In this document: piece after piece, positions 1 through 9,162 of the stretch | Layout of the letters: each line of letters starts with the position of its first letter | Position numbering within the stretch: the first letter of the stretch is position 1 | NCBI RefSeq assembly: GCF_000003605.2 | Contig: NW_003123982.1 | Coordinates: forward strand, 1-24,060 | DNA: 24,060 nucleotides | Reading direction: 5' to 3' | Origin: Saccoglossus kowalevskii | Lineage: Eukaryota; Hemichordata; Enteropneusta; Harrimaniidae | Notes under the pieces: generated by a model | What the model was told of the DNA's origin: nothing | The model's database searches: none | What the model saw: only the letters and a program-made list of their open reading frames with translations | Position numbers and translations under genes: made by a program

Positions 1-312
1 GCCAATCTCATTGGAAACACACTAGAGTATCGTATTATTTTGTTGAGTACAGGCCAATCTCATTGGAAAGGCACTAGAGTATAGTATTTTGTTGTTGAGT
101 ACAGGCCTATCTCATTGGAAACACACTAGAGTATAGTATTATTTTGTTGAGTACAGGCCAATCTCATTGGAAACACACTACAGTATAGTATTTTGTTGTT
201 GAGCACAGGCCAATCTCATTGGAAACACACTACAGTATAGTATTATGTTGTTGAGTACAGGCCAAATTCATTGGAAACACACTACAGTATAATATTATGT
301 TTTTGAGTACAG
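1..312 (+). repeat. Six-unit G-T-F cassette, copy 1
   Basis: Order of units: N L d with a TATCGTATT variant, G L f, T L d, N C f ending GAGCACAG, N C m, F C a. The same order recurs at 781-1092 (offset exactly 780 bp, 15 units) and at 22764-23075, including the private CG and GAGCAC variants. Related but less exact versions lie at 16121-16432 and 19177-19488. The intervening 313-780 is ordinary array (L m, a d-like unit, G L m, a T unit with CTGCAG, L a, L m, a Z-like unit, L m, H a). Confidence 0.9.
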
Positions 313-780
313 GCCAATCTCATTGGAAACACACTAGAGTATAGTATTATGTTGTTGAGTACAGGCCAATCTCATTGGAAACACACTAGAGTATAGTATT
401 ACTTTGTTGAGTACAGGCCAATCCCATTGGAAAGGCACTAGAGTATAGTATTATGTTGTTGAGTACAGGCCTATCTCATTGGAAACACACTGCAGTATAA
501 TATTATGTTGTTGAGTACAGGCCAATCTCATTGGAAACACACTAGAGTATAATATTATGTTGTTGAGTACAGGCCAATCTCATTGGAAACACACTAGAGT
601 ATAGTATTATGTTGTTGAGTACAGGCCAATCTCATTGGAAATACACCAGAGTATAATATTATGTTGTTGAATACAGGCCAATCTCATTGGAAACACACTA
701 GAGTATAGTATTATGTTGTTGAGTACAGGCCAATCTCATTGGAAACACATTAGAGTATAATATTATGTTGTTGAGTACAG

Positions 781-1092
781 GCCAATCTCATTGGAAACAC
801 ACTAGAGTATCGTATTATTTTGTTGAGTACAGGCCAATCTCATTGGAAAGGCACTAGAGTATAGTATTTTGTTGTTGAGTACAGGCCTATCTCATTGGAA
901 ACACACTAGAGTATAGTATTATTTTGTTGAGTACAGGCCAATCTCATTGGAAACACACTACAGTATAGTATTTTGTTGTTGAGCACAGGCCAATCTCATT
1001 AGAAACACACTACAGTATAGTATTATGTTGTTGAGTACAGGCCAAATTCATTGGAAACACACTACAGTATAGTATTATGTTGTTGAGTACAG
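781..1092 (+). repeat. Six-unit G-T-F cassette, copy 2
   Basis: Second copy of the cassette at 1-312. I see only three differences: ATTAGAAAC for ATTGGAAAC in the fifth unit, and two substitutions in the sixth. The three units before it (625-780: Z-like, L m, H a) also precede the third copy at 22764, so the block shared with the far end of the window is nine units, 625-1092 with 22608-23075. Confidence 0.9.
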
Positions 1093-1456
1093 ACCAATCT
1101 CATTGGAAACACACTAGAGTATAGTATTTTGTTGTTCAGTACAGGCCTATCTCATTGGAAACACACTACAGTATAATATTATGTTGTTGAGTACAGGCCA
1201 ATTTCATTGGAAACACACTAGAGTATAGTATTATGTTGTTGAGTACAGGCCAATCTCAGTGGAAACACACTAGAGTATAGTATTTTGTTGTTGAGTACAG
1301 GCCAATCTCATTGGAAACACACTAGAGTATAGTATTTTGTAGTCGAGTACAGGCCAATCTCATTGGAAACACATTAGAGTATAATATTATGTTGTTGAGT
1401 ACAGGCCAATCTCATTGGAAAGACATTAGAGTATAGTATTTTGTTGTTGAGTACAG

Positions 1457-1508
1457 GCCAATCTCATTGGAAACACACTAGAGTATAGTATTTTGTTGTT
1501 GAGTACAG
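1457..1508 (+). repeat. Reference unit (N L f type)
   Basis: This copy matches the commonest unit type and serves as the guide to its anatomy. Positions 1-18 (GCCAATCTCATTGGAAAC) are the most conserved. Positions 19-27 vary between CTAGAG, CTACAG and ATTAGAG forms. Positions 28-39 switch between TATAGTATTTTG, TATAGTATTATG and TATAATATTATG. Positions 45-52 read GAGTACAG. Choices in the middle and 3' part are linked: CTACAG and ATTAGAG usually go with TATAATATTATG, while CTAGAG usually goes with the TATAGTATT forms. Every consensus unit carries GGCC (across the junction with the previous unit) and GTAC, so frequent cutters at those sites should give a 52-bp ladder. The start point of the unit is arbitrary. 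Confidence 0.95.
1458..1470. other. CCAAT/ATTGG inverted repeat (one per unit; example)
   Basis: CCAATCTCATTGG is a perfect 5-bp inverted repeat around a 3-bp centre, at unit positions 2-14. It puts a CCAAT pentamer on each strand in most of the 463 units. T (GCCTATC), F (GCCAAATTC) and S (GCCAGTCAC) units break the left arm, but ATTGG is almost always kept. CCAAT is the core of the NF-Y recognition site; binding here is not shown by the sequence. This copy stands for the whole array. Confidence 0.8.
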
Positions 1509-1560
1509 GCCAATCTCATTGTAAACACACTACAGTATAGTAATTTGTTGTTGAGTACAG

Positions 1561-2340
1561 GCCAATCTCATTGGAAACACATTACAGTATAATATTATGT
1601 TGTTGAGTACAGGCCAATCTCATTGGAAACACACTAGAGTATAGTATTTTGTTGTTGAGTACAGGCCAATCTCATTGGAAACACATTAGAGTATAATATT
1701 ATGTTGTTGAGTACAGGCCAATCTCATTGGAAACACACTAGAGTATAGTATTTTGTTGTTGAGTACAGGCCAATCTCATTGGAAACACACTACAGTATAA
1801 TATTATGTTGTTGAGTACAGGCCAATCTCATTGGAAACACACTAGAGTATAGTATTATGTTGTTGAGTACAGGCCAATCTCATTGGAAACACACTACAGT
1901 ATAATATTATGTTGTTGAGTACAGGCCAATCTCATTGGAAACACACTAGAGTATAGTATTATGTTGTTGAGTACAGGCCAATCTCATTGGAAACACACTA
2001 GAGTATAGTATTATGTTGTTGAGTACAGGCCAATCTCACTGGAAACACACTAGAGTATAGTATTTTGTTGTTGAGTGCAGGCCAATCTCATTGTAAACAC
2101 ACTACAGTATAGTAATTTGTTGTCGAGTACAGGCCAATCTCATTGGAAACACATTAGAGTATAATATTATGTTGTTGAGTACAGGCCAATCTCATTGGAA
2201 ACACACTAGAGTATAGTATTTTGTTGTTGAGTACAGGCCAATCTCATTGGAAACACACTACAGTATAATATTATGTTGTTGAGTACAGGCCAATCTCATT
2301 GGAAACACACTAGAGTATAGTATTATGTTGTTGAGTACAG
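1561..2340 (+). repeat. 15-unit block, copy 1, with alternating f and a units
   Basis: Units 31-45 of the array. Order: H-like a, L f, H a, L f, C a, L m, C a, L m, L m, a CACTGG unit ending GAGTGCAG, a K unit with TAATTTG and GTCGAG, H a, L f, C a, L m. The same order and the same private variants recur at 3846-4625. The offset is 2285 bp, equal to 44 units minus the 3 bases lost in the indel patch between them. The first unit has ATTACAG where the copy has ATTAGAG, and L f at 4106 (with AGCATAG) replaces L m at 1821 or its neighbour. Confidence 0.85.
1797..1806. other. ATAATATTAT palindrome in a-type units (example)
   Basis: The a-type units carry the perfect 10-bp palindrome ATAATATTAT at unit positions 29-38. 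In f and m units the second half-site changes to ATAGTATT, which destroys the symmetry. Because a and f/m units often alternate, the palindrome recurs about every 104 bp over long stretches. This copy is in the unit starting at 1769. Confidence 0.75.
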
Positions 2341-2640
2341 GCCAATTTTCATTGGAAACACACTACAGTATAATATTATGTTGTTGAGTACAGGCCAATT
2401 CATTGGAAACACATTAGAGTATAGTATTATGTGTGGAGTACAGGCCAATCTCATGGAAACACACTAGAGTATAGTATTATGTTGTTGAGTACAGGCCAAT
2501 CTCATGGAAACACATAGAGTATAGTATTATGTTGTTGAGTACAGGCCAATTTCATGGAAACACACTACAGTTATAGTATTTTGTTGTTGAGTACAGGCCA
2601 ATCTCATTGGAAACACACTAGAATATTGTATTTTTGTTGT
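2341..2640 (+). repeat. Indel-rich patch of array
   Basis: Nine small length changes fall in about 300 bp, while most of the window has none. Gains: a T near 2347, a T near 2571 (AGTTATAG) and a T near 2631 (GTATTTTTG). Losses: near 2399 (CCAATTCATTGG), 2431 (GTGTGGAG), 2453, 2504 and 2554 (CATGG for CATTGG) and 2514 (ACATAGAG). The net is -3. Nearly all are at TT or T-run positions. The related block at 23700-24060 has the same unit order without these changes, so they look like uncorrected long-read errors or very recent decay rather than an old shared feature. Confidence 0.85.
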
Positions 2641-2909
2641 TGAGTACAGGCCAATCTCATTAGAAACACACTACAGTATAGTATTTTGTTGTTGAGTACA
2701 GGCCTATCTCATTGGAAACACACTAGAATATAGTATTTTGTTGTCGAGTACAGGCGAATCTCATTGGAAACACATTAGAGTATAATAGTATGTTGTTGAG
2801 TACAGGCCAGTCTCATTGGAAACACATTAGAGTATAGTATTATGTTGTTGAGTACAGGCCAATTTCATTGGAAACACACTACAGTATAGTATTTTGTTGT
2901 TGAGTACAG
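2597..2909 (+). repeat. Divergent marker block (A, GCGAATC, GCCAGTC), copy 1
   Basis: Order: an A unit with AATATTGTATT, a C f unit with ATTAGAAAC, a T A c unit, a GCGAATC H unit with TAATAGTATG, a GCCAGTC H m unit and a C f unit. The A-to-GCCAGTC order recurs at 23804-24060, and part of it twice between 21640 and 21900. These variants are absent from the central 18 kb, so they mark a separate sub-family. Confidence 0.85.
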
Positions 2910-3273
2910 GCCAATCTCATTGGAAACACACTAGAATATAGTATTTTGTTGTTGAGTACAGGCCAATCTCATTGGAAACACACTAGAGTATAGTATTTTG
3001 TTGTTGAGTACAGGCCAATCTCATTGGAAACACACTACAGTATAATATTATGTTGTTGAGTACAGGCCAATCTCATTGGAAACACATTAGAGTATAATAT
3101 TATGTTGTTGAGTACAGGCCAATCTCATTGGAAACACACTAGAGTATAGTATTTTGTTGTTGAGTACAGGCCAATCTCATTGGAAACACATTAGAGTATA
3201 GCATTATGTTGTTGAGTACAGGCCAATCTCATTGGAAACACACTAGAGTATAGTATTTTGTTGTTGAGTACAG
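2910..3273 (+). repeat. Mixed array segment
   Basis: Seven regular 52-bp units: A f, L f, C a, H a, L f, an H unit with TATAGCATTATG, and L f. The L f, C a, H a sequence also occurs at 23232-23387, next to the divergent domain at the other end. Nothing else is embedded. Confidence 0.8.
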
Positions 3274-3949
3274 GCCAATCTCATTGGAAACACACTAGAG
3301 TATAGTATTTTGTTGTTGAGTACAGGCCAATCTCATTGTAAACACACTACAGTATAGTATTTTGTTGTTGAGTACAGGCCAATCTCATTGGAAACACATT
3401 AGTGTATAATATTATGTTGTTGAGTACAGGCCAATCTCATTGGAAACACACTAGAGTATAGTATTTTGTTGTTGAGTACAGGCCAATCTCATTGGAAACA
3501 CACTAGAGTATAGTATTGTGTTGTCGAGTACAGGCCAATCTCATTGGAAACACATTAGAGTATAATATTATGTTGTTGAGTACAGGCCAATCTCATTGGA
3601 AACACACTAGAGTATAGTATTATGTTGTTGAGTACAGGCCAATCTCATTGGAAACACACTACAATATAATATTATGTTGTTGAGTACAGGCCAATCTCAT
3701 TGGAAACACACTAGAGTATAGTATTTTGTTGTTGAGTACAGGCCAATCTCATTGGAAACACATTAGAGTATAATATTATGTTGTTGAGTACAGGCCAATC
3801 TCATTGGAAACACACTAGAGTATAGTATTTTGTTGTTGAGTACAGGCCAATCTCATTGGAAACACATTAGAGTATAATATTATGTTGTTGAGTACAGGCC
3901 AATCTCATTGGAAACACACTAGAGTATAGTATTTTGTTGTTGAGTACAG
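3274..3949 (+). repeat. 13-unit K-module block, copy 1 (identical to 11545-12220)
   Basis: Order: L f, K C f, a unit with ATTAGTGTATAA, L f, a g unit (TATTGTGTTGTCGAG), H a, L m, a C a unit with ACAATATAAT, then L f and H a alternating to L f. Read line by line against 11545-12220, offset 8271 bp, I find no difference in about 676 bp, including the private ACAATATAAT. Two other K-modules, at 9410 and 14249, start the same way but continue into a CAAGAG unit, so they form a separate lineage. Confidence 0.88.
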
Positions 3950-4625
3950 GCCAATCTCATTGGAAACACACTACAGTATAATATTATGTTGTTGAGTACA
4001 GGCCAATCTCATTGGAAACACACTAGAGTATAGTATTATGTTGTTGAGTACAGGCCAATCTCATTGGAAACACACTACAGTATAATATTATGTTGTTGAG
4101 TACAGGCCAATCTCATTGGAAACACACTAGAGCATAGTATTTTGTTGTTGAGTACAGGCCAATCTCATTGGAAACACACTACAGTATAATATTATGTTGT
4201 TGAGTACAGGCCAATCTCATTGGAAACACACTAGAGTATAGTATTATGTTGTTGAGTACAGGCCAATCTCATTGGAAACACACTAGAGTATAGTATTATG
4301 TTGTTGAGTACAGGCCAATCTCACTGGAAACACACTAGAGTATAGTATTTTGTTGTTGAGTGCAGGCCAATCTCATTGTAAACACACTACAGTATAGTAA
4401 TTTGTTGTCGAGTACAGGCCAATCTCATTGGAAACACATTAGAGTATAATATTATGTTGTTGAGTACAGGCCAATCTCATTGGAAACACACTAGAGTATA
4501 GTATTTTGTTGTTGAGTACAGGCCAATCTCATTGGAAACACACTACAGTATAATATTATGTTGTTGAGTACAGGCCAATCTCATTGGAAACACACTAGAG
4601 TATAGTATTATGTTGTTGAGTACAG
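3846..4625 (+). repeat. 15-unit block, copy 2
   Basis: Second copy of 1561-2340, recognised by the linked private variants CACTGG plus GAGTGCAG, followed by a K unit with TAATTTG and GTCGAG at about 4314-4417. One unit carries AGAGCATAGTATT (about 4131), a variant seen again only at about 17332. Its first two units overlap the end of the K-module block. Confidence 0.82.
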
Positions 4626-5093
4626 GCCAATCTCATTGGAAACACACTACAGTATAATATTATGTTGTTGAGTACAGGCCAATCTCATTGGAAACACACT
4701 AGAGTATAGTATTTTGTTGTTGAGTACAGGCCAATCTCATTGGAAACACACTACAGTATAATATTATGTTGTTGAATACAGGCCAATCTCATTGGAAATA
4801 CACTAGAGTATAATATTATGTTGTTGAGTACAGGCCAATCTCATTGGAAACACACTACAGTATAGTATTTTGTTGTTGAGTACAGGCCAATCTCATTGGA
4901 AACACACTACAGTATAGTATTATGTTGTTGAGTACAGGCCAAATTCATTGGAAACACACTACAGTTTAATATTATGTTATTGAGTACAGGCCAATCTCAT
5001 TGGAAAAACACTAGAGTATAGTATTTTGTTGTTGAGTACAGGCCTATCTCATTGGAAACACACTACAGTATAATATTATGTTGTTGAGTACAG
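4626..5093 (+). repeat. Nine-unit Z module, copy 1 (matches 6498-6965)
   Basis: Order: C a, L f, C a ending GAATACAG, Z L a, C f, C m, F with CAGTTTAATATT and GTTATTGAG, an L f unit with GGAAAAACAC, T C a. The same nine units, with both private variants (GTTATTGAG and GGAAAAACAC), lie at 6498-6965, offset 1872 bp (36 units). The segment 5094-5353 after it is ordinary: a CTAAAG f unit, an ATTACAG a unit, L f, H a, L f. Confidence 0.87.
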
Positions 5094-5353
5094 GCCAATC
5101 TCATTGGAAACACACTAAAGTATAGTATTTTGTTGTTGAGTACAGGCCAATCTCATTGGAAACACATTACAGTATAATATTATGTTGTTGAGTACAGGCC
5201 AATCTCATTGGAAACACACTAGAGTATAGTATTTTGTTGTTGAGTACAGGCCAATCTCATTGGAAACACATTAGAGTATAATATTATGTTGTTGAGTACA
5301 GGCCAATCTCATTGGAAACACACTAGAGTATAGTATTTTGTTGTTGAGTACAG

Positions 5354-6445
5354 GCCAATCTCATTGGAAACACACTACAGTATAATATTATGTTGTTGAG
5401 TACAGGCCAATCTCATTGGAAACACACTAGAGTATAGTATTATGTTGTTGAGTACAGGCCAATCTCATTGGAAACACACTACAGTATAATATTATGTTGT
5501 TGAGTACAGGCCAATCTCATTGGAAACACACTAGAGTATAGTATTTTGTTGTTGAGTACAGGCCAATCTCATTGGAAACACACTACAGTATAATATTATG
5601 TTGTTGAGTACAGGCCAATCTCATTGGAAACACACTACAGTATAATATTATGTTGTTGAATACAGGCCAATCTCATTGGAAATACACTAGAGTATGATAT
5701 TATGTTGTTGAGTACAGGCCAATCTCATTGGAAACACACTAGAGTATAGTATTTTGTTGTTGAGTATAGGCCTATCTCATTGGAAACACACTAGAGTATA
5801 GTATTATGTTGTTGAGTACAGGCCAGTCACATTGGAAACACACTAGAGTATAGTATTATTTTGTTGAGTACAGGCCAATCTCATTGGAAACACATTAGAG
5901 TATAATATTATGTTGTTGAGTACAGGCCAATCTCATTGGAAACACACTAGAGTATAGTATTTTGTTGTTGAGTACAGGCCAATCTCATTGGAAACACATT
6001 CAAGTATAGTATTATGTTGTTGAGTACAGGCCAATCTCATTGGAAACACACTACAGTATAATATTATATTGTTGAGTACAGGCCAATCTCATTGGAAAGG
6101 CACTAGAGTATAGTATTTTGTTGTTGAGTACAGGCCTATCTCATTGGAAACACATTAGAGTATAATATTATGTTGTTGAGTACAGGCCAATCTCATTGGA
6201 AACACACTACAGTATAATATTATGTTGTTGAGTACAGGCCAATCTCATTGGAAACACACTAGAGTATAGTATTTTGTTGTTGAGTACAGGCCAATCTCAT
6301 TGGAAACACACTAGAGTATAGTATTGTGTTGTCGAGTACAGGCCAATCTCATTGGAAACACATTAGAGTATAATATTATGTTGTTGAGTACAGGCCAATC
6401 TCATTGGAAACACACTAGAGTATAGTATTATGTTGTTGAGTACAG
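5354..6445 (+). repeat. 21-unit block, copy 1 (matches 19749-20840)
   Basis: This 1092-bp block contains a GAATACAG end, a Z unit with GAGTATGATATT, an L f unit ending GAGTATAG, T L m, S L d, H a, two variable units, a C unit with TATTATATTG, G L f, T H a, C a, L f, a g unit, H a and L m. All of these, including the private TATGATATT, GAGTATAGG and TTATATTG, recur at 19749-20840, 14395 bp away. Only the units at 5926 (L f versus H a) and 5978 (ATTCAAG versus CTAGAG) clearly differ. Its first part (from 5198) also matches 9878-10657 at offset 4680 (90 units), but without TATGATATT or GAGTATAGG. Confidence 0.9.
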
Positions 6446-7561
6446 GCCAATCTCATTGGAAACACACTAGAGTATAGTATTATGTTGTTGAGTACAGGCC
6501 AATCTCATTGGAAACACACTACAGTATAATATTATGTTGTTGAGTACAGGCCAATCTCATTGGAAACACACTAGAGTATAGTATTTTGTTGTTGAGTACA
6601 GGCCAATCTCATTGGAAACACACTACAGTATAATATTATGTTGTTGAATACAGGCCAATCTCATTGGAAATACACTAGAGTATAATATTATGTTGTTGAG
6701 TACAGGCCAATCTCATTGGAAACACACTACAGTATAGTATTTTGTTGTTGAGTACAGGCCAATCTCATTGGAAACACACTACAGTATAGTATTATGTTGT
6801 TGAGTACAGGCCAAATTCATTGGAAACACACTACAGTTTAATATTATGTTATTGAGTACAGGCCAATCTCATTGGAAAAACACTAGAGTATAGTATTTTG
6901 TTGTTGAGTACAGGCCTATCTCATTGGAAACACACTACAGTATAATATTATGTTGTTGAGTACAGGCCAATCTCATTGGAAACACACTAGAGTATAGTAT
7001 TATGTTGTTGAGTACAGGCCAATCTCATTGGAAACACACTAGAGTATAGTATTTTGTTGTTGAGTACAGGCCAATCTCATTGGAAACACACTACAGTATA
7101 GTATTATGTTGTTGAGTACAGGCCAAATTCATTGGAAACACACTACAGTTTAATATTATGTTGTTGAGTACAGGCCAATCTCATTGGAAACACACTAGAG
7201 TATAGTATTTTGTTGTTGAGTACAGGCCTATCTCATTGGAAACACACTACAGTATAATATTATGTTGTTGAGTACAGGCCAATCTCATTGGAAACACACT
7301 AGAGTATAGTATTATGTTGTTGAGTACAGGCCAATCTCATTGGAAACACACTAGAGTATAGTATTTTGTTGTTGAGTACAGGCCAATCTCATTGGAAACA
7401 CACTAGAGTATAGTATTTTGTTGTCGAGTACAGGCCAATCTCATTGGAAACACATTAGAGTATAATATTATGTTGTTGAGTACAGGCCAATCTCATTGAA
7501 AACACATTAGAGTATAATATTATGTTGTTGAGCACAGGCCAATCTCATTGGAAACACATTC
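6446..7561 (+). repeat. Z module copy 2 plus F-T sub-block
   Basis: Begins L m, C a, L f, C a ending GAATACAG, Z L a, C f, C m, F, GGAAAAACAC unit, T C a (the copy of 4626-5093), then L m, L f, C m, F with CAGTTTAATATT, L f, T C a, L m, L f, c, H a, R H a ending GAGCACAG, and an ATTCGAG unit at 7538. The run from about 7382 to 7900 recurs at 12273-12790, offset 4891, including the R, GAGCAC and ATTCGAG variants. Confidence 0.85.
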
Positions 7562-8278
7562 GAGTATAATATTATGTTGTTGAGTACAGGCCAATCTCAT
7601 TGGAAACACACTAGAGTATAGTATTTTGTTGTTGAGTACAGGCCAATCTCATTGGAAACACACTACAGTATAATATTATGTTGTTGAGTACAGGCCAATC
7701 TCATTGGAAACACACTACAGTATAATATTATGTTGTTGAATACAGGCCAATCTCATTGGAAATACACTAGAGTATAATATTATGTTGTTGAGTACAGGCC
7801 AATCTCATTGGAAACACACTACAGTATAGTATTTTGTTGTTGAGTACAGGCCAATCTCATTGGAAACACACTACAGTATAGTATTATGTTGTTGAGTACA
7901 GGCCAAATTCATTGGAAATACACTAGAGTATAATATTATGTTGTTGAGTACAGGCCAATCTCATTGGAAACACACTACAGTATAGTATTTTGTTGTTGAG
8001 TACAGGCCAATCTCATTGGAAACACACTACAGTATAGTATTATGTTGTTGAGTACAGGCCAAATTCATTGGAAACACACTACAGTTTAATATTATGTTGT
8101 TGAGTACAGGCCAATCTCATTGGAAACACACTAGAGTATAGTATTTTGTTGTTGAGTACAGGCCTATCTCATTGGAAACACACTACAGTATAATATTATG
8201 TTGTTGAGTACAGGCCAATCTCATTGGAAACACACTAGAGTATAGTATTATGTTGTTGAGTACAGGCCAATCTCATTG
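7562..8278 (+). repeat. 717-bp repeat, copy 1 of an exact tandem duplication (period 884 bp)
   Basis: Bases 7562-8278 read the same as 8446-9162 at every position I compared. The first mismatch on the left is C (7561) against A (8445); on the right it is G (8279) against A (9163). The period is 884 bp, 17 units. Order: L f, C a, C a ending GAATACAG, Z L a, C f, C m, an F/Z hybrid, C f, C m, F C a with CAGTTTAAT, L f, T C a, L m. The absence of any substitution indicates a recent event. Confidence 0.92.
7746..8057 (+). repeat. 156-bp internal duplication with an F/Z hybrid unit
   Basis: The trimer Z L a, C f, C m (7746-7901) is followed by the same trimer, whose first unit (7902) is a chimera. 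Its 5' end is GCCAAATTC (F) and it then continues GGAAATACAC (Z). The related modules at 4782, 6654, 12637 and 13417 have a single trimer followed by a normal F unit. The extra 156 bp was therefore probably gained by exchange inside the first 20 bases of F and Z units. It is also present at 8630-8941, as expected if it preceded the 884-bp duplication. Confidence 0.88.
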
Positions 8279-8445
8279 GAAACACACTAGAGTATAGTAT
8301 TTTGTTGTTGAGTACAGGCCAATCTCATTGGAAACACACTAGAGTATAGTATTTTGTTGTCGAGTACAGGCCAATCTCATTGGAAACACATTAGAGTATA
8401 ATATTATGTTGTTGAGTACAGGCCAATCTCATTGAAAACACATTA

Positions 8446-9162
8446 GAGTATAATATTATGTTGTTGAGTACAGGCCAATCTCATTGGAAACACACTAGAG
8501 TATAGTATTTTGTTGTTGAGTACAGGCCAATCTCATTGGAAACACACTACAGTATAATATTATGTTGTTGAGTACAGGCCAATCTCATTGGAAACACACT
8601 ACAGTATAATATTATGTTGTTGAATACAGGCCAATCTCATTGGAAATACACTAGAGTATAATATTATGTTGTTGAGTACAGGCCAATCTCATTGGAAACA
8701 CACTACAGTATAGTATTTTGTTGTTGAGTACAGGCCAATCTCATTGGAAACACACTACAGTATAGTATTATGTTGTTGAGTACAGGCCAAATTCATTGGA
8801 AATACACTAGAGTATAATATTATGTTGTTGAGTACAGGCCAATCTCATTGGAAACACACTACAGTATAGTATTTTGTTGTTGAGTACAGGCCAATCTCAT
8901 TGGAAACACACTACAGTATAGTATTATGTTGTTGAGTACAGGCCAAATTCATTGGAAACACACTACAGTTTAATATTATGTTGTTGAGTACAGGCCAATC
9001 TCATTGGAAACACACTAGAGTATAGTATTTTGTTGTTGAGTACAGGCCTATCTCATTGGAAACACACTACAGTATAATATTATGTTGTTGAGTACAGGCC
9101 AATCTCATTGGAAACACACTAGAGTATAGTATTATGTTGTTGAGTACAGGCCAATCTCATTG
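8446..9162 (+). repeat. 717-bp repeat, copy 2 of the 884-bp tandem duplication
   Basis: Second copy of 7562-8278. It ends inside the shared 5' part of a unit: copy 1 continues into an L f unit at 8266, while copy 2 continues into an R H a unit ending GAGCACAG (9150). The L f, c, H a run that normally separates L m from R is missing, so the right edge is a three-unit deletion or exchange junction. Confidence 0.9.

Larger units (their letters stand above)
1093..1560 (+). repeat. Mixed array segment with scattered single-unit variants
   Basis: Nine units, each 52 bp, with several private substitutions: AGACCAAT and TTCAGTAC in the first, CAGTGG near 1259, TGTAGTCGAG near 1340, GGAAAGACATTAG near 1417 and TAGTAATTTG in a K unit near 1540. 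No indel is visible. It does not match another block in the window as well as its neighbours do. Confidence 0.8.

Noticed and set aside
1458-1490. CCAAT box plus TATA-like sequence as a promoter in each unit
   Set aside because: The CCAAT core and TATAGT or TATAAT occur about 25 bp apart in most units, but the spacing is too short for a typical CCAAT-TATA promoter, no transcribed gene follows, and the match comes from AT-rich repeat sequence.
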